Part shown: piece after piece, positions 12,883-26,100 of the stretch
Layout: every line of letters starts with the position of its first letter
How positions within the stretch are numbered: position 1 is the first letter of the stretch
Assembly (NCBI GenBank): GCA_007258455.2
Contig: VDFB02321256.1
Location: 1 to 64,000, forward strand
Direction: 5' to 3'
DNA from: Sequoia sempervirens
Taxonomy: Eukaryota > Streptophyta > Pinopsida > Cupressales > Cupressaceae
Length of the DNA stretch: 64,000 nt
Position numbers and translations under genes: made by a program
Notes under the pieces: model-generated
Seen by the model: only the letters and a program-made list of their open reading frames with translations
Database searches by the model: none
Told to the model about the DNA's origin: nothing

Positions 12883-14854
12883 GTTTTAAGCACCAAAACC
12901 AAATATTAAAGATATCAAACACACATAAAATGCTTGAAAAGAAAATAATCCTTGAAGAAGGGGCTGCAAGCAAATTGTTAGTAGTTTGAGCTTGGATTTC
13001 TTTGACCATTCGTCACCCCTACAAGAAATGGATTAGTAGTTTATGAATGATTATATTCACCCTACAAGAGTTTCACCAACCAAAGTCAGATAAAATCAAA
13101 GCACAACAAACAACAATTGAGTTAGGGTTAGTGTTAGGTAAATTGAAATCCAAAAAAGATTGAAAGTGATTAACAAAAGCATAAAATAGTACATTAGCGA
13201 CCGTATTACTTGCAACAACGGCCTTGTTTCTACAATGACAATGACCTTGTTTGACGATAGCATGTAATTTTTAGGTTGATAGCGGTTCTGTTATGACAGT
13301 CAAGAAAAACACAATCAAAAAACCAAAACACAAAGAGATAATAATGGTTAGTAGTGATGATAGCGGCTCTGAAATAGGATGATACCGACCCAAAAATGAG
13401 ATGATAGCTGCCTGGTTGAGCAAAAGCGGACTTCTTCCTTCACAGTTGAAAAATATTTGTTAAAGTTTGAAAATTATAAGATGACCATGACCAGATTCAT
13501 GCAATAGCAGCCCAAACTTATGATGACCATTCAGATTTTAAAATGACCATGACCCAATTCACGATAGCGACCCCTGTGAAAAAAAGACTGCATCCAGAAA
13601 CCTGCAACTTGGAGAAAAACTTGATGAAATGTTAGATTTAGGGATGTGGGTCCCACCAGGTGTGCTAATTAATGTAAGGGGAGAAAATGGACATGGATTA
13701 CAACAATGAATTCAATCAATAAACTTAAGAACAAAGGATAAAAACCCACTTACCAATGAAATACAATTGAAGAGCTAAAAATTCACAGTAAGGGTTAGAC
13801 AATCAATCAAGAACACAAATGAATAGACTTGAAAATAAGTTATTTAATTGAGGTCATAAGTTCCTTTTATTAGTAGGAAAGTTTTAGGTGACAAATAATT
13901 TTTTTCTTGCTACTTATTCATATAGGCTAAATGAGATAGCACTATTGGTTATTAAGTAAAATTTCATGGTCTTAATACATACAACCTAAATCTAAAGGCA
14001 GACTTGGAATTATAGATCCTAAAACTCAAGGAATGTGTTTATTAGCTAAATAAATCACTAGAATGACTTAAGGTGATGAAACACGAAAGTTATTGAGATA
14101 TAAAATTATTAATATTGCTATAAAAAATAAATGATAGAATTTTAACTTGTTGGATAAGCTTCTTCTTGCACCATACTTCCAAATTAGACCCTCTTTTTCT
14201 ATTTAGTCCTTTTGGAAAGCATGGAAAAAAGTATGTCAATTTTTTAAATTGGAAGGGGTCATCACTTCAACATGGGTTCAATGTTGCTTCTTATTTCATT
14301 TGACGGAATAAGCATATCCAATTTCCAAGAGAACCTTTGGATATAATGTTTCCAAAGAAAGCTTATCATTTATTCAAGAAAAGTGGTATACAATTTAGTA
14401 ATTTATGGGGATTTTATCTCTATAGTAGTTTGCTTGGCTAGTTATTAAACTTGATTTGTCCTAATAATAATTCCAAGCAATTTTGTTATCTTTGTCAAAT
14501 CTTTAGTACCACCTTGTTTAACTAGATTAAATTATGTACTCTTTTGTTGTGGAAATTCTTTAAGGATTGGCATTGGATTTATTCCCAACATTTTTTCCTT
14601 TCCATTAGAGAAAACACATCTCTATCTTTTCCCCAATAATAAATATTGGATTAAATTAAGTGCTCAAATATGAAATTCCAAGGCAAGTTCAGATGCTCAA
14701 ATATTTTATTAGAAATTATTACATTACAAATTTCCTATTGGCACAAAAGATTAAGGTGTTTTCTTGTTCTTGTCATGTTGAGGAAAATATGAAGCATTTA
14801 TTTTGAGGAGGCATGTTTACTAAAAATAAATGGTTGGTTGTCCTGAAGGGATGA
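12883..14854. other. Unassigned intergenic sequence
   Basis: No coding region was recognised. The words GATAGCGGC and GATAGCGACC recur between 13200 and 13570, suggesting a decayed short repeat. Confidence 0.4.
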
Positions 14855-15065
14855 CAACCATCTAGAGGAGAGCACTCAAGCTTAAAAGTGCTCATTATAT
14901 GATCAAGAATGGGACTTTGTACAAAAACAATTTTGAGGGAATATATCTAAGATGCCTAGATCAACAACATGCCAAGAAGGTCTTGAATGAATTTCATGGC
15001 AAGTACGACATTGGGCATGGGTTTGTGGATGTTGTTGCATATTGGATCCTTAGATTAGGATATAT
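14855..15065 (+). pseudogene. Ty3/gypsy integrase zinc-finger fragment
   Basis: The frame reads LKLKSAHYMIKNGTLYK, NFEGIYLRCLD, EFHGKYDIGHG and AYWILRLGY. This is the characteristic stretch of plant gypsy polyproteins between RNase H and the integrase core (the H2C2 zinc-finger region), with both histidines of the H..GH signature. The match breaks after LRLGY, where the family continues YWP, exactly where the left LTR of element A begins. The remaining integrase is not found on the other side of element A, so this is an isolated remnant of an older gypsy element cut by the junction. Confidence 0.75.
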
Positions 15066-16134
15066 TATAATAAGATCCCCTTATGAGGTTATAGTATGTT
15101 ATTCTTGACTACTAAGTGCATCTATGTTCAAGATTTTAGTGTTTTTGGGTGAACAGGCTGAAAATTACAAGTGACAGTAGTTCAACATTCAATTTTGGCT
15201 TTATACAGTGTAAATGATTATGTGTAATCTGGTCCGTGTTTCCCTAGTGATTGGGATCAGTCTTTACAATTTTGGGAGATTGTTTACAGGTATCAGTTCA
15301 TCATATATTTCATGTGGCGCATACTTATATGATCAGATGGATCATTGGTGGCTAATTAGTTGGCTTATTTTGTGATTAGGTCTATTTTTTGGTTGACCTA
15401 ATGCTTAATCTATGATGTGGAGATTAAATATGTATTGTAGATATTAATGAGATCTATTTTAGGTCCATGCTGACTTAAATTAAGTGTTGTACATTTGGTT
15501 TGGGCGTGAATTTTTTTTTGAATCATGTGTGGAGCCAACAAGACAATTTTGAATTAATATAGGGCTACATCTAATTAGGTCGACCTAATTGATGTATGCA
15601 GATGTATTGCGTATATATGTAAGACATTTTTGAGTTGTAGGATGAGATGATATGACAAGTAATGCAAGATGATATGTGATATGGTGCAAACATGAAAATT
15701 AGTATGCATGTGATCCGAATAAGAGAAAAACTGTTGTGAATGTTGAGTGATTGTAAAGCAGAGCAATATTTTGTAATCAAAGCTTCAAAGGAATTGAATT
15801 CAACACAAGGAAGGTGCATTTTGTATTAGTTCACATCTTGGTTGTAAATCCATTTCTATTTCATATATATTTTTGGCTGTGAGCCTTATTGGATAGTGTG
15901 TCCTAGCAGTGAGCCTCTATAATATCTTTTAACCGGTTATAATATATTGTGAGCTAATCCTCACCATGGATTTTCCACATAAAATTTTTGGTGTTCATGT
16001 GCCATGTGATATTGTGGTTGCTTCATGTTTTCATTCTTAATTGCAGTTAGATATGTTTTATTTATTGGATAGTTTATGATCAAATGGTTTGATAGAATAC
16101 TGATTCAACCCCCTCTCAGTATTCTAGGTGTTCA
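15066..16134 (+). repeat. Left LTR of element A (5'-truncated)
   Basis: Aligns by eye with 22079-23163 over its whole length, for example both carry TTATGAGGTTATAGTATGTT and both end CCCCTCTCAGTATT then GTGTTCA. Its 3' end CA at 16133-16134 lies five bases before the PBS. The homologous right LTR continues about 128 bp further 5', so this copy is truncated at the junction with the integrase fragment. Confidence 0.88.
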
Positions 16135-16139
16135 AAAAT

Positions 16140-16151
16140 TGGTATCAGAGC
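16140..16151 (+). promoter_or_regulatory. Primer-binding site (initiator Met tRNA type)
   Basis: TGGTATCAGAGC is complementary to the 3' end of plant initiator Met tRNA and sits five bases inside the left LTR of element A, the standard location for minus-strand priming. Confidence 0.92.
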
Positions 16152-16232
16152 CTAGTTCCTTTTAATAAGCCTAACAAATTGAGGAAGATCTTGGAGGTTG
16201 AACATATTGGTGATTAAAAGTATCCTATTCCC

Positions 16233-17340
16233 TTGGAAGAAATTTCTGCAACTGAATACATAGAAGAGGACTGCATTATTGAAAAAGAAGAACTTAAAGC
16301 TTCTCTTGAAAATCTTGACAAGGTTGGAGGTGAGAACAAAAATATGAAGGAAAATCTAGAGGAAGCAAATGAATGCATGAAAAAATTGAGAGAAAAAATC
16401 AAGAAATTTAGAGAAAGACATAGAGAAGTTAATGAACAATTGAAGAAAGCAAATGAAGACATCACCAGACTGAAAGTACAAGTGGAAGACAAGAACATAA
16501 TTGAGGATTGTTTGAATGCAATGGTACAAAGCAAGACTGATGAATGCACAAGACTTGAACAAGAAGTAGTTAACTCTGAGATCAAATATGGAAAAAGAAA
16601 GAGCTCATGAGGACAAATTCAAAACAAGTACTACAATGCTTGATGAACTAATTGCAAGACATAAACCATGTAAAGATAAAGGAGGTTTGGGGCTTGAAGA
16701 AGGAGAAAGCTCAAAGGAAAATCAGACTCCTAACAAGGTTGAAAATAAAAAGAAGGTTTAAGGCAATGACAAACAATTCAGAAATAAAAGAAGCAATACT
16801 AGAAGACCCACTATTAGATAACCAAATGCTCAAAGGTACCCATCTTTCAATGGTATTTATTTTTCATGTAATAAATTTGGACATAAGGAAATAGAATGTA
16901 GAAGTAGAATGAATCAGAATGTTGGATCCTTCTTCGGACAATGTTTTGCATGAAAGAAATTTGGACATAGAGCTATTGAATGCATAAATTAGATGATGAA
17001 TAGATATAATATTGGTAGAATGGTTAAATCTTTCAATGGTTACTGCTATACATGCAATGTATTTGGACACAAAGCTAACTAGTTCAAATCAAGATTGAAT
17101 GGAGGTCAGTTTGGTTAGAAAAGTGTTGTATGCTACAATTGCAACAAACCTGGACACATCTCGAGATTTTGCATAAGTAAGAATACAAGGCAGACTAATC
17201 TTGGAAAAAGGAATGAGCCTGTGAAGAAAATTGACCCTACTAAAGTAAAGAAGGAAATGGAGAAAATTTGAAGAAAGAAAGAGGAACATGAGAATAAAGA
17301 TGCATCAAATGCATCTATACCTCCCTCTGGTGTAGATAAT
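16233..17340 (+). pseudogene. gag pseudogene with coiled coil and four CCHC zinc knuckles
   Basis: Residues from 16233 to 16610 form an E/K-rich heptad-like coiled coil (for example ENLDKVGGENKNMKENLEEA). After frameshifts, one frame carries four regularly spaced knuckle modules of 14 residues: 16858-16899 (YFSCNKFGHKEIEC, first Cys now Tyr), 16942-16983 (CFA-stop-KKFGHRAIEC, second Cys codon now TGA), 17044-17085 (CYTCNVFGHKAN-stop-F, last Cys lost) and 17131-17172 (CYNCNKPGHISRFC, intact). The four are exactly in phase. Such knuckles bind genomic RNA during retrotransposon packaging. The capsid-like N-terminal domain usual in copia gag is missing, since the coiled coil begins within 100 bp of the PBS. 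A basic tail follows the last knuckle. Confidence 0.82.
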
Positions 17341-17854
17341 TCCTGTGAAAATTAAACCTAAGCATCTTCTTAAGGGAAGCAATAACAGAAAAATATAACA
17401 AACCCTTGGAAATATGAGGTGTCAAGGAGTGACATGAAGATATATGGTGTAAAATGACAAGCTTAAGCTTCTGGAAAATAAATCAGAAAAAATATGCAAA
17501 TTTGACGAAATGCGGAGCATCTTAGGGTTTACAATGTATCAGTGAAGATTTTACCAACTTTTTGGAAATTGAATCAATTAATGTGAAATTAATGAAAATT
17601 AGAAAGGCATAAAGTGATTTTCTAAGTTTATTTTAATCACATTTGTGCATTTGAAGAAAAAAAGTGAAGTGAAAGAGTCTTGAAGGTGATTCAAAGGAAT
17701 TTGGTGCAAACCCTAGATCTTGTCGAGCATGTAAAAGGTATTTACAACTATCTGCTTTGTGGGTTTCACTTAGAAGTGATTTTATAAGCATTTGAGTTTG
17801 AATTGGAGTTATAATGACTACAATCATTGTCAACATCACTAAGAGATTAGACCT

Positions 17855-20800
17855 AAGTTCAAAAAGTATCCAATAAAAATCTTTGATAATGACCCCGACA
17901 GTGCTTTTTCAAAGATTCCTTATAGGGTTTTACCCACAGAGGACACTAGGGCTTATGTACATGGAAATTTGGATGAATATAATCACCAAAGAATTAAAGA
18001 TCTGTGGTCTAATGAGCTGAATGGAGATGATTTCTTGGTAAAACCTAAATACATTAACCTAGTGCGAAAGAAGCTTGATATCCATAATTGGTTTCCTAAC
18101 TATAGTAATGATGTGAATGCTAAATATGTAAGGCAAGCATTGAGCAGAATGCATGATAAATTCATGTGGACCAGCATGCCCGAACTAATTTCTAAGGAAG
18201 TGATTAAAGCAATGACTAGGTTATGTAATACCAGACTTGTACCAGTTCTAAAATCATAAAGAACGAAGTGGTTATGGATTTAACTAGTGCTACTTTTGAT
18301 AGAAGAGATTTTACAAAAAAACCTATTAGGAACCCTGTTGTAAAATATGCTGCAATAATGATAGGTCACAAGATTTACTTTATAAATAGGGATAATTCAA
18401 TTTCTGTAATTTCTATTTATGTTGCTCATGAAATGGAGGTGAATGGGAAAGACTATGATCTATGTGAGTTGCTTCAGCAACAACTTCTTGAAAACCTGAA
18501 GCAAACTAGAGAGAAGAAGTATGTATTCAAATTAAGAACCCTGATTATGTGTTTATTGTTTTACCTTTTGAGAGAGCTTCTTGGTAGAAAATACATTGTA
18601 TAGGACAAAAGTAGACTGGTGGGACATTAAATTTTTGACTATATGCACAACTTAGGTGACTACAAAGCTCATGATGATGCATTGACTGCATTCTTTGCAG
18701 TATTCCAAAAGAACATGCATGAAAGAGAAATAATTCCCTAGAACCTGGTGGAGAAGTATTCTAGGGAAATTACTTTCCTTGTGTCTACTGATGAATGCAT
18801 AATTGAGGCTATTGAACCAAGAACAATATGGATTGAGCCTCTCAGATATGAAGTTACTAAGAAAGAAGTTGAGGGATATGTTGAATTGTTGCTAAAGAGT
18901 CCTAAGGACCCCTCTCTTCCAAGACATGGAACCTATGAGGAAAAATCATTAGAAGTTCACACAGAACTATCAACACCTGCAAGAAAGAAAAGGGTTACAA
19001 AACAAGTAAATTAATAATTTGTAAAACATGGGCTTACAAAAGAAGAAGTACAAATATTAAGGGAAATAGTTGCAAAAAAAGGAAGAGCAGTTGGTGATTC
19101 CTTTGGATCGAGGAGATTAGGAAGAACAACTTCTACCCCTTCATCTGTATTTCCCAAATCTTTCACTATAGTTGTTGCTAAAGGAGAGAAGGTGGATCCT
19201 AATGCTCCGATAATAGAAGAAGTGATTTCTCCCTTTGGACCAAGTAGAAGGACTACTAAGAGAAAGAATGTACCTTTGGTAGCAACCCCTACTACCTCTA
19301 GAAGGAGGAAGAGGCAAAATGAATTTAGGGAAAATAATTTGAGTGTTGTTGTGGAAGAAGAAATTGAGCTTGGACTTGAGCATGAAGAACAAATCACAAG
19401 GAAAAGAAGCAGTGCTACCATAAGTGGTAAAGGTGCTTCACAAGAAGCAAGCACCAGAGCAAAAAAGCCAAAGGTTGACATCGTGGACACTTCAGAAGAA
19501 GAGGAGATAGAAAAATAAAAAAGAGTCTTTCACTATACATATTCACAAGAAGCATGAAAAGAAGGAGAAGAAGTCAAAAGAAGGCTCTTCGGAGCAAAAG
19601 AAGAAGACAAAGACTCCTCCGGTAAGAGCTCATACTCTAATAAAATTAGATGTTTTGGTCAGTAACATGTTAGAGCATGATGAATTGTTAGAATGTATTG
19701 TGAAGTTATATTATGAAGTGGATGAAGAAGATAAGAGAACAATCATTGAAGCCATCGTTCATTACATTATCATTTTAGATGCAGATATGAATAACATTAG
19801 GAAGAAGGTTCCTAATGTTGTGTGGGAGGCCTTTGTGGAAATAAGGAGTGAAGAAATTGAAGTTGATGACAAGATGAAATATAATGCTTTAGAGGAAATT
19901 GGATCCTCTTTATCTGAAAAATGACAAGGCTACATTGATTGAAGTGTACACTAAATAATTTAGGATTAAACAAAGAGTCACAATACTTAGAGAAAATGAG
20001 CAAGTAGGCAGGCTAAAGCAAGAAACAGTGAATACTGTCAGAGATATAGCAGAAAAATTTGGGATGATTGTTGCTTCATCATCTAGTACTACTCAAGAAA
20101 AGGAGCGTGATAAAGAAAAAATCACTAATGCAAAGGAAAATACTCCTTTGGTTACAAATTTATCTATTTTTAAAGAAGTTTTAGGAAGAAGTAAATGTTC
20201 ATACTACAGAGGAAACTCTAGAATTTGATGACATAGAGAATGTGGTGTCCTCACCACCATCGGTATATGAAACAAATGCTTCCCTAGAGATATTTACTCC
20301 TCCAAAAGACAATGACAAGAAAAATGGTGCTAATAATGAAAACCAAAATACAGGACAAGAACAAGAACATGATAAGAATGATGCTGGTGATGGGGCTGAA
20401 GGCCACTTTGAAAAATAGAATGAAGATAGTAGAAATGAAAATGAAAATGAAAATAATCAAAATGGAGAAGAAACAGGAGAAAAATAAAAGGATCATAATA
20501 GGAAAGATGATGAGAAGGAGGATGAAGACAAATATAAACAAAAGGAAAATCCCTCTAGTAAAGAGGAAGAAGAGAAAGAAGAGGATAAAGAAGAAGTTGA
20601 CATTGAAAAGAATGAAGAAGAGTCTCAAAAGACCATGGAGCTACCAAATCCATTCGAAGAATCCTATGAAAATACACTCAAGGGTATTTTGAAAAAGTAG
20701 ATACAGTTCCAACTGGTGATTCCACCAATGTTATTATAGCTCTCATTGTACCAAGGCAATGTAGATCTAGACAAGATCTCACCGATTCCAAAGTTGGAGC

Positions 20801-21575
20801 TTGGAAATGTCTTCCATGCCTCCGATAGAAAAGAGATTATAGAGACACGCCAAAAGGGAACAAAATTGATTAATGATGCTATCAAGTCTTTGCAGGATGC
20901 TACTCTCAGTTCCACAATTGATAATGCTTTAACTCTTGTTGAAAATTTGATTTTTTTGGTAGATTCATTTAAGGAGTATGCCTCCATTCTGAAGGAGTAG
21001 ACTGAAAAAGATGTGGAGTCAAGATTTGCAGAGAATAAACTTCTAGAATTGTAGGATAGATGTGCATCTACACATGAGAAAGTGGAAAATTTCTTAAAGG
21101 ATGTAAAGGAATGTGAGGATGAGGCCAATACTTTGTTTTTGTATTGCATGAGATGGTCGGATGCCACTCAAGGCATTAAGGACTTAATGGACTTAATAGA
21201 GTCATAAATATATAATTCCTCTGGAGCTTATGACCCCATGCTAGACAAAGATTATACCTCTTGGACTGCCATTTCAGATATGTAAAGAAAGTTTTTCACT
21301 CTTCAACGATAGAAAGAAAACATCATAAGGAGATTTGGACAGCTTGGGGAGTTGGTGAAGACCAAGCATATATCGGTGTCTAGTGCCCTTGTTGATGTAT
21401 AAATTCTTGCAAAGATAAATCCTAATCCAAGTACTCTGAAAGAGGGAGAGGAGAGCATAGTTGAATTGGAGTCTATGTACAAATCGCTTGTTGCAACCAA
21501 AAAGACTTGGAATGAAGGGAATTTTTCCTGGAAAAAAATTCTTAAGGAGCTAGCAGGTGCCTCCTCCTTTGGTTG
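17855..21575 (+). pseudogene. Element A ORF2: large unknown retroelement-borne protein
   Basis: A chain of frames on the plus strand reads as one decayed protein of about 1,200 residues, with frameshifts and many stops. The N-terminal folded part (17855-18740) includes IFDNDPDSAFSKIPYRVLP, LVKPKYINLVRKKLDIHNWF, AMTRLCNTRLVPVLKS and KYAAIMIGHKIYFINRDNS, which weakly recall the putative plant transposon/Transposase_32 type domains. A linker with basic clusters (TPARKKRVTKQ, SRRTTKRKNV, TTSRRRKRQ) and acidic blocks (EEEIELGLEHEE) follows. A very acidic E/N/K tract occupies about 20290-20690 and a helical C-terminal part runs to SWKKILKELAGASSFG at 21575. It replaces the place normally held by pol. 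Function unknown; the basic patches could be nuclear-localisation signals. The lysine- and phenylalanine-rich open frames at 20284-20692 are shadows of the acidic tract. Confidence 0.6.
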
Positions 21576-21932
21576 AATATTTTTCACATGTATATTCTCT
21601 CATTATTTTAGTTTCCTTTCAATTTTTCATTGCACATATGGTTAGATCAATTTTTTGGGATAACTCCCTGAGGGGGAGTCAGTATATTTCAGTTATTTTT
21701 CTATACATTTGCATCAATTTTGGAGCTTACATGTGTGTTACAAGAACACCCTTTTTCCTTGATGTCAAAGGGGGAGAAGTTTTGGTGCTGGAGAAGTTGG
21801 GAAAAATGAGAAGTGAGAAGTCAAGTGATAAGAGATAATTTTGGAGAAGTTAGATGAAGGTGGAAATAGAGTAGAGATGGTGTATATTCTGAAGTTTTTG
21901 GAGATTCATTTTTGGCACATGTTTCCATCAAT

Positions 21933-21944
21933 GAAAAAGGGGGA
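21933..21944 (+). promoter_or_regulatory. Polypurine tract of element A
   Basis: GAAAAAGGGGGA lies six bases upstream of the TGAAAGAATG that I take as the start of the right LTR. This is the expected place for plus-strand priming. Confidence 0.7.
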
Positions 21945-21950
21945 TATTTT

Positions 21951-23163
21951 TGAAAGAATGAAGAAGGAACCATTTTAATGTATTGTCATTGATGCCAACA
22001 TTGTTTTTTGACATTTTCTCTAATCCGATGAACAAAATGGAGACATCTTAATTTGATATTTTGATCCAGAATTTCTCATGTAATAAGACCAGCTTATGAG
22101 GTTATAGTATGTTATTCCTGACTACTAAGTGCATCTATGTTCAAGATTTCAATCTTTTTGGGTGAATAGGCTAAAAGTTACAAGTTATAGTAGTTTGACA
22201 TTCAGTTTTGGCTTTATACAGTGTAAATGAGTATGTGTAATTTGGTTTGCGTTTCTCCGATGATTGGTATAAGTCTTTACAATTGTGGGAGATTGTTTAT
22301 AGGTGTAAGTTCATCATATATTCTAGGTGGTGCATAGTTATATGATCAGATGGATTGTTGGTGGTTGATTAATTTCCTTCTTTTGTGATTAGGTCTATTT
22401 TTTGGCTGACCTAATGCTTAATGTATGTTGTGGAGATTAAATATGTATTGCGGATATTAATGAGATCTATTTTAGGTCCATGCCAACCTAAATTAAGAGT
22501 TGTGTGCATTTAGTTTGGGTGTGAAGATTTTTTTGAATCAAGTGTGGAGCCAAAAGGATAATTTTGAATTAATATAGGGTTACATCTAATTAGGCCGACC
22601 TAATTGTCATATGCGGATGTATTGGGTATATATGTAAGAAATTTTTGAGTTGTAGGATGAGATAATATGACAATTAATGTGAAATGATATGTGATATGAT
22701 GCAAACATGTGAATTAGTATGTGTTTGATCTGAATAAGAGCAAAATTGTTGTGAATGTTGAGCGATTGCAAAGTAGAGCAATATTTTATACTTAGAGATT
22801 CAAAGGAACTAAATTTAGCACAAGGAATGTGCATTTTGTTTCAGTTCACATCTTGGTTGTAAAGCCATTTTTTTTTTGTAACTATTTCTCGTTGTGAGCC
22901 TTATTGGATAGTGTTTCCTAGCAGTGAGCCTCTGTAATATCTTATAACTAGTTATAATATATTGTAAGCTAATCCTCACCGTGGTTTCCCCTTTTTGGGT
23001 TTTCCATGTTAAAATCCTGGTTTTCATGTGTCATGTGATATTGTGGTTTCTTCATGTTTTCATTCTTAGTTACAGTTAGATATGTTTTGTTGATTGAATG
23101 GTTTATGATCAAATGGTTTGATAGAATACTAATTTACCCCCCTCTCAGTATTTAGGGTGTTCA
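21951..23163 (+). repeat. Right LTR of element A
   Basis: Starts TGAAAGAATG after the purine tract and ends GTGTTCA at 23163. From 22079 onward it matches the left LTR. The first 128 bp, absent from the left copy, are supported by the inverted family member at 56716-57807, which has the equivalent GGAAGAATGA and ATCATTGATG words. Bases 21988-22010 carry the TGTCATTGATGCCAACATTG word seen near the ends of many copia LTRs. Confidence 0.8.
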
Positions 23164-26100
23164 ACACATACATATAACACAAGGAATAACAAGCAACCAA
23201 GAAAAAAACAAGCCATTCTCTCATCCATCCCACACCCACAATCTATTTTACCTAGTGCCCCTCATATATGATCATTTAATTAAATAATTCTTATTATTTA
23301 GTTAAATTGACCTATCCATTAATATTAATAAATTAAATCCAATATTTATCCACTTATTGTCCATATATTATCCATTGATAATTAATAAATATTATTTTCC
23401 ACTGAAAATGGACCTATAATTCATTTATTTAAATAGTTAAATCATCAAAATCCACTTTACCTAATAAACTGCCTAGTTAATCTAGTCCACCCAGTCATGC
23501 TCTCAATTCTACTCATCAATAAATACACTTCACTCACCCATGCACTTATTTAACTATTGCATGAAAATAGTGAACTCATTGTATCTCATGCATTTAGTTA
23601 ACTCATCAATCAATCTTGTCAACTCCATGATCAATTTTGTTGAGCAATAATAAAAAATAAATTTATATAAACTCTTCTATTCTTGCCAGCTCTCCTAATC
23701 AACTCCCCCAATATTTTATAAGACTTGAGATCCAAAATTTAATATGAATAATCTATTTTATTCTCCAAAAATCTATAAATCGAACATATCATTCATTGTT
23801 TTGATATCACTCTTTTATGCATTTATATTTTGGCGATTTTATCATCTAGGGAATATGGTTGTTATGCTAGAAAAATGAGAACCCACATTCATCACAAGAA
23901 TATATCCACATGGAACTCAATATTAGGTTTAGATAAGTAGAGTGAGGTGTTTGAATTGTTTGATTTCAATTATTGTTTATTTTCTCTATTTTCAATGCAT
24001 TGAATTATTTTTTCCAAGTTTTTGCTAAATTCATGAGTAAATTCAAACATAGATTTGTTGGATCCTTTTTCTTAATTTTTGAAGTTGTATTTGGGATTCT
24101 TTTGGGTTTATATCTCATCTATTTTTTTTAATGTTACCTATAAATATAATCATGCATTAACTAAATTGGGAGCATTTATATACCAATCATATACATTCTT
24201 ATTCAATGGTTGTGCAAAATGAGTGCAAGAAACATCTTCATGTATTACATGGTGTTGTGTAATAAAATTTTAAATAATAGAAGGTATTTGGATACAATTT
24301 GATGACCTTAGGGGTCTTAAACTTAGTTTGGAATAATACTTTGTACTTGTGTACATTCATTAGGATTCCTCTTTCAATCCCTCCTTTTAATGCCACTTTT
24401 TTATGTGTGTTTTGACATGATAACGTGTTGGAAAATTAATAGCTCCAATACTTGAAATGTTTTAATCTCAAAAGTATTTTCTATGTAAATATGCAGGTTT
24501 AAAATATACATGAAAAAAAATTAGGTGAGTGTTTTGGTTGTCCTATTCAAGTGGATCTATGGAATATAAATGGTCATTAATAAAGTAAATTTTTGAGCTA
24601 CTATAATGTACATAAGTTATTTGAAAGTTTATTAGTTACATTAAATCACATTTCCAAAGATAAAATAATAGATTTAAGCCCCTAAAATAAATTCCACACC
24701 ACTTCCAAGAAAGCATAATTATTTGAACGTTCAAATAAAAAAAAATTCAAACCTAATATAGTGATTAACAAATTGTGACATAAACATTACAATTTATGCC
24801 TTGTTTTGAAAATGGATTCATCATTTTTATCAAGTTAACCCTAACATAAAATTCTAAAATTAAAATCCAAATTATTCCTAACTAATCCTAATCTAAAAAA
24901 GATAAAAAAATTAAAAAAGAGGGTGAAAGGTAAAAAGGGTTGAAGAAATCCTAAGCCTGTTGGCCTCATTCTTTATAGATCATTTGTGGATAGAAAAAAT
25001 TGGTATAAATAATTCATTTCTTGGCCCAAAAACTTGCAACCAACACACAAGTAGGTACAATCTTCAAATGAGAGAAATGAGTTATGCAAGTTGCTTTAGC
25101 AATCACCATATTCTAGTCATAGGTTGAAGACATGACTCCTAGTAGTTAAATGTGCTAAATAAATATTCCATATTGCAACCACACCAAAGTATTCAAGTTG
25201 ATAATACAAAAGGACTTACAATCAACCTAGTAGAGAATTTTCCACAACACATCTAGCTAGTTTACTAATTGATTCAATAAATACTCTCATGAAAACAAGG
25301 TACAAAAAGCATCACAATGTACATGGTAGACCACATAAATCTAAGGTGAATGGGTTTTCATATTTAAGAGTGCTTCAAAGGTCTAAACTAGAAGATCAAG
25401 CCTCTATGGTATCATCCTTACAATGTCAACATGTGGCTAGGAAAAATTGTTTTCATCCTTAATATGTGATTATATTTATGTCTTCATCTTGTATTAAACA
25501 TAGAACTTATTAAACCTTATACTCCACTTTTGATTAATATAACAACAATTTAACATCCTTCAACTCATTAGATTATGAACTTTTGATACCAACACAAAAA
25601 TATTATAACAAGGAGACTACAACTTGCACCACGAAACACATCAATTGTTTATAGTGTTGAAGGAAAAACATCATGGCTAAGCTAAGTGTTATAACCTTTA
25701 GTAGATTGTTTTTAATTGCTCATTGAAGATATGGTGGGGGGTATTGCTTCTAAAGAAATGGTGATTAGTTTGAGATAATTCACATTTGAAAGAAAATGTG
25801 CACTAAATCCCACCTAATCTAATGAGGAGAGTGTTAAAACATTTTTCAATCTACTTAAATTTTAGTAGAGTTTTATCATAGTAACAACCCTTGGATAAAT
25901 AACAAGAATAAAAATAGAACAGAGTAATCACAACACAAAGTGACACCAAATATACCCTAAGAAAACCATCGTAAGAGAAAAAGCCCTCCAAAGCTCTAAA
26001 TCTAATGTATTAATCGACAACCAATAGTTACGATACAATATCATATCTATGCTTCACACAAGATCTACTCTTTGAACCTTAAGGAAATTTGGTAAAATAA

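Larger units (their letters stand above)
15066..23163 (+). mobile_element. Element A: non-autonomous LTR retrotransposon lacking pol
   Basis: Two direct LTRs (15066-16134 and 21951-23163) flank about 5.8 kb. Directly inside the left LTR is TGGTATCAGAGC, the initiator-Met-tRNA primer-binding site usual in plant Ty1/copia elements. Just before the right LTR is the purine tract GAAAAAGGGGGA. The interior holds a decayed gag with coiled coil and four CCHC knuckles, then a long unrelated ORF of about 1.2 kb codons. No protease, integrase, reverse transcriptase or RNase H was recognised. The left LTR seems to lack its first ~130 bp, so no target duplication is expected or seen. Purine tracts at about 21670 (CTGAGGGGGAG) and 21767 (CAAAGGGGGAGAAG) resemble those found 3' of pol in SIRE-type copia elements. 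Confidence 0.85.

Noticed and set aside
20284..20692. Lysine-rich plus-strand and phenylalanine-rich minus-strand open frames
   Set aside because: Shadows of the acidic E/N/K tract of element A ORF2, whose own frame connects with the flanking protein.
15061..23168. Target site duplication for element A
   Set aside because: Flanks differ (TATAT and ACACA) and the left LTR is truncated, so none is expected.
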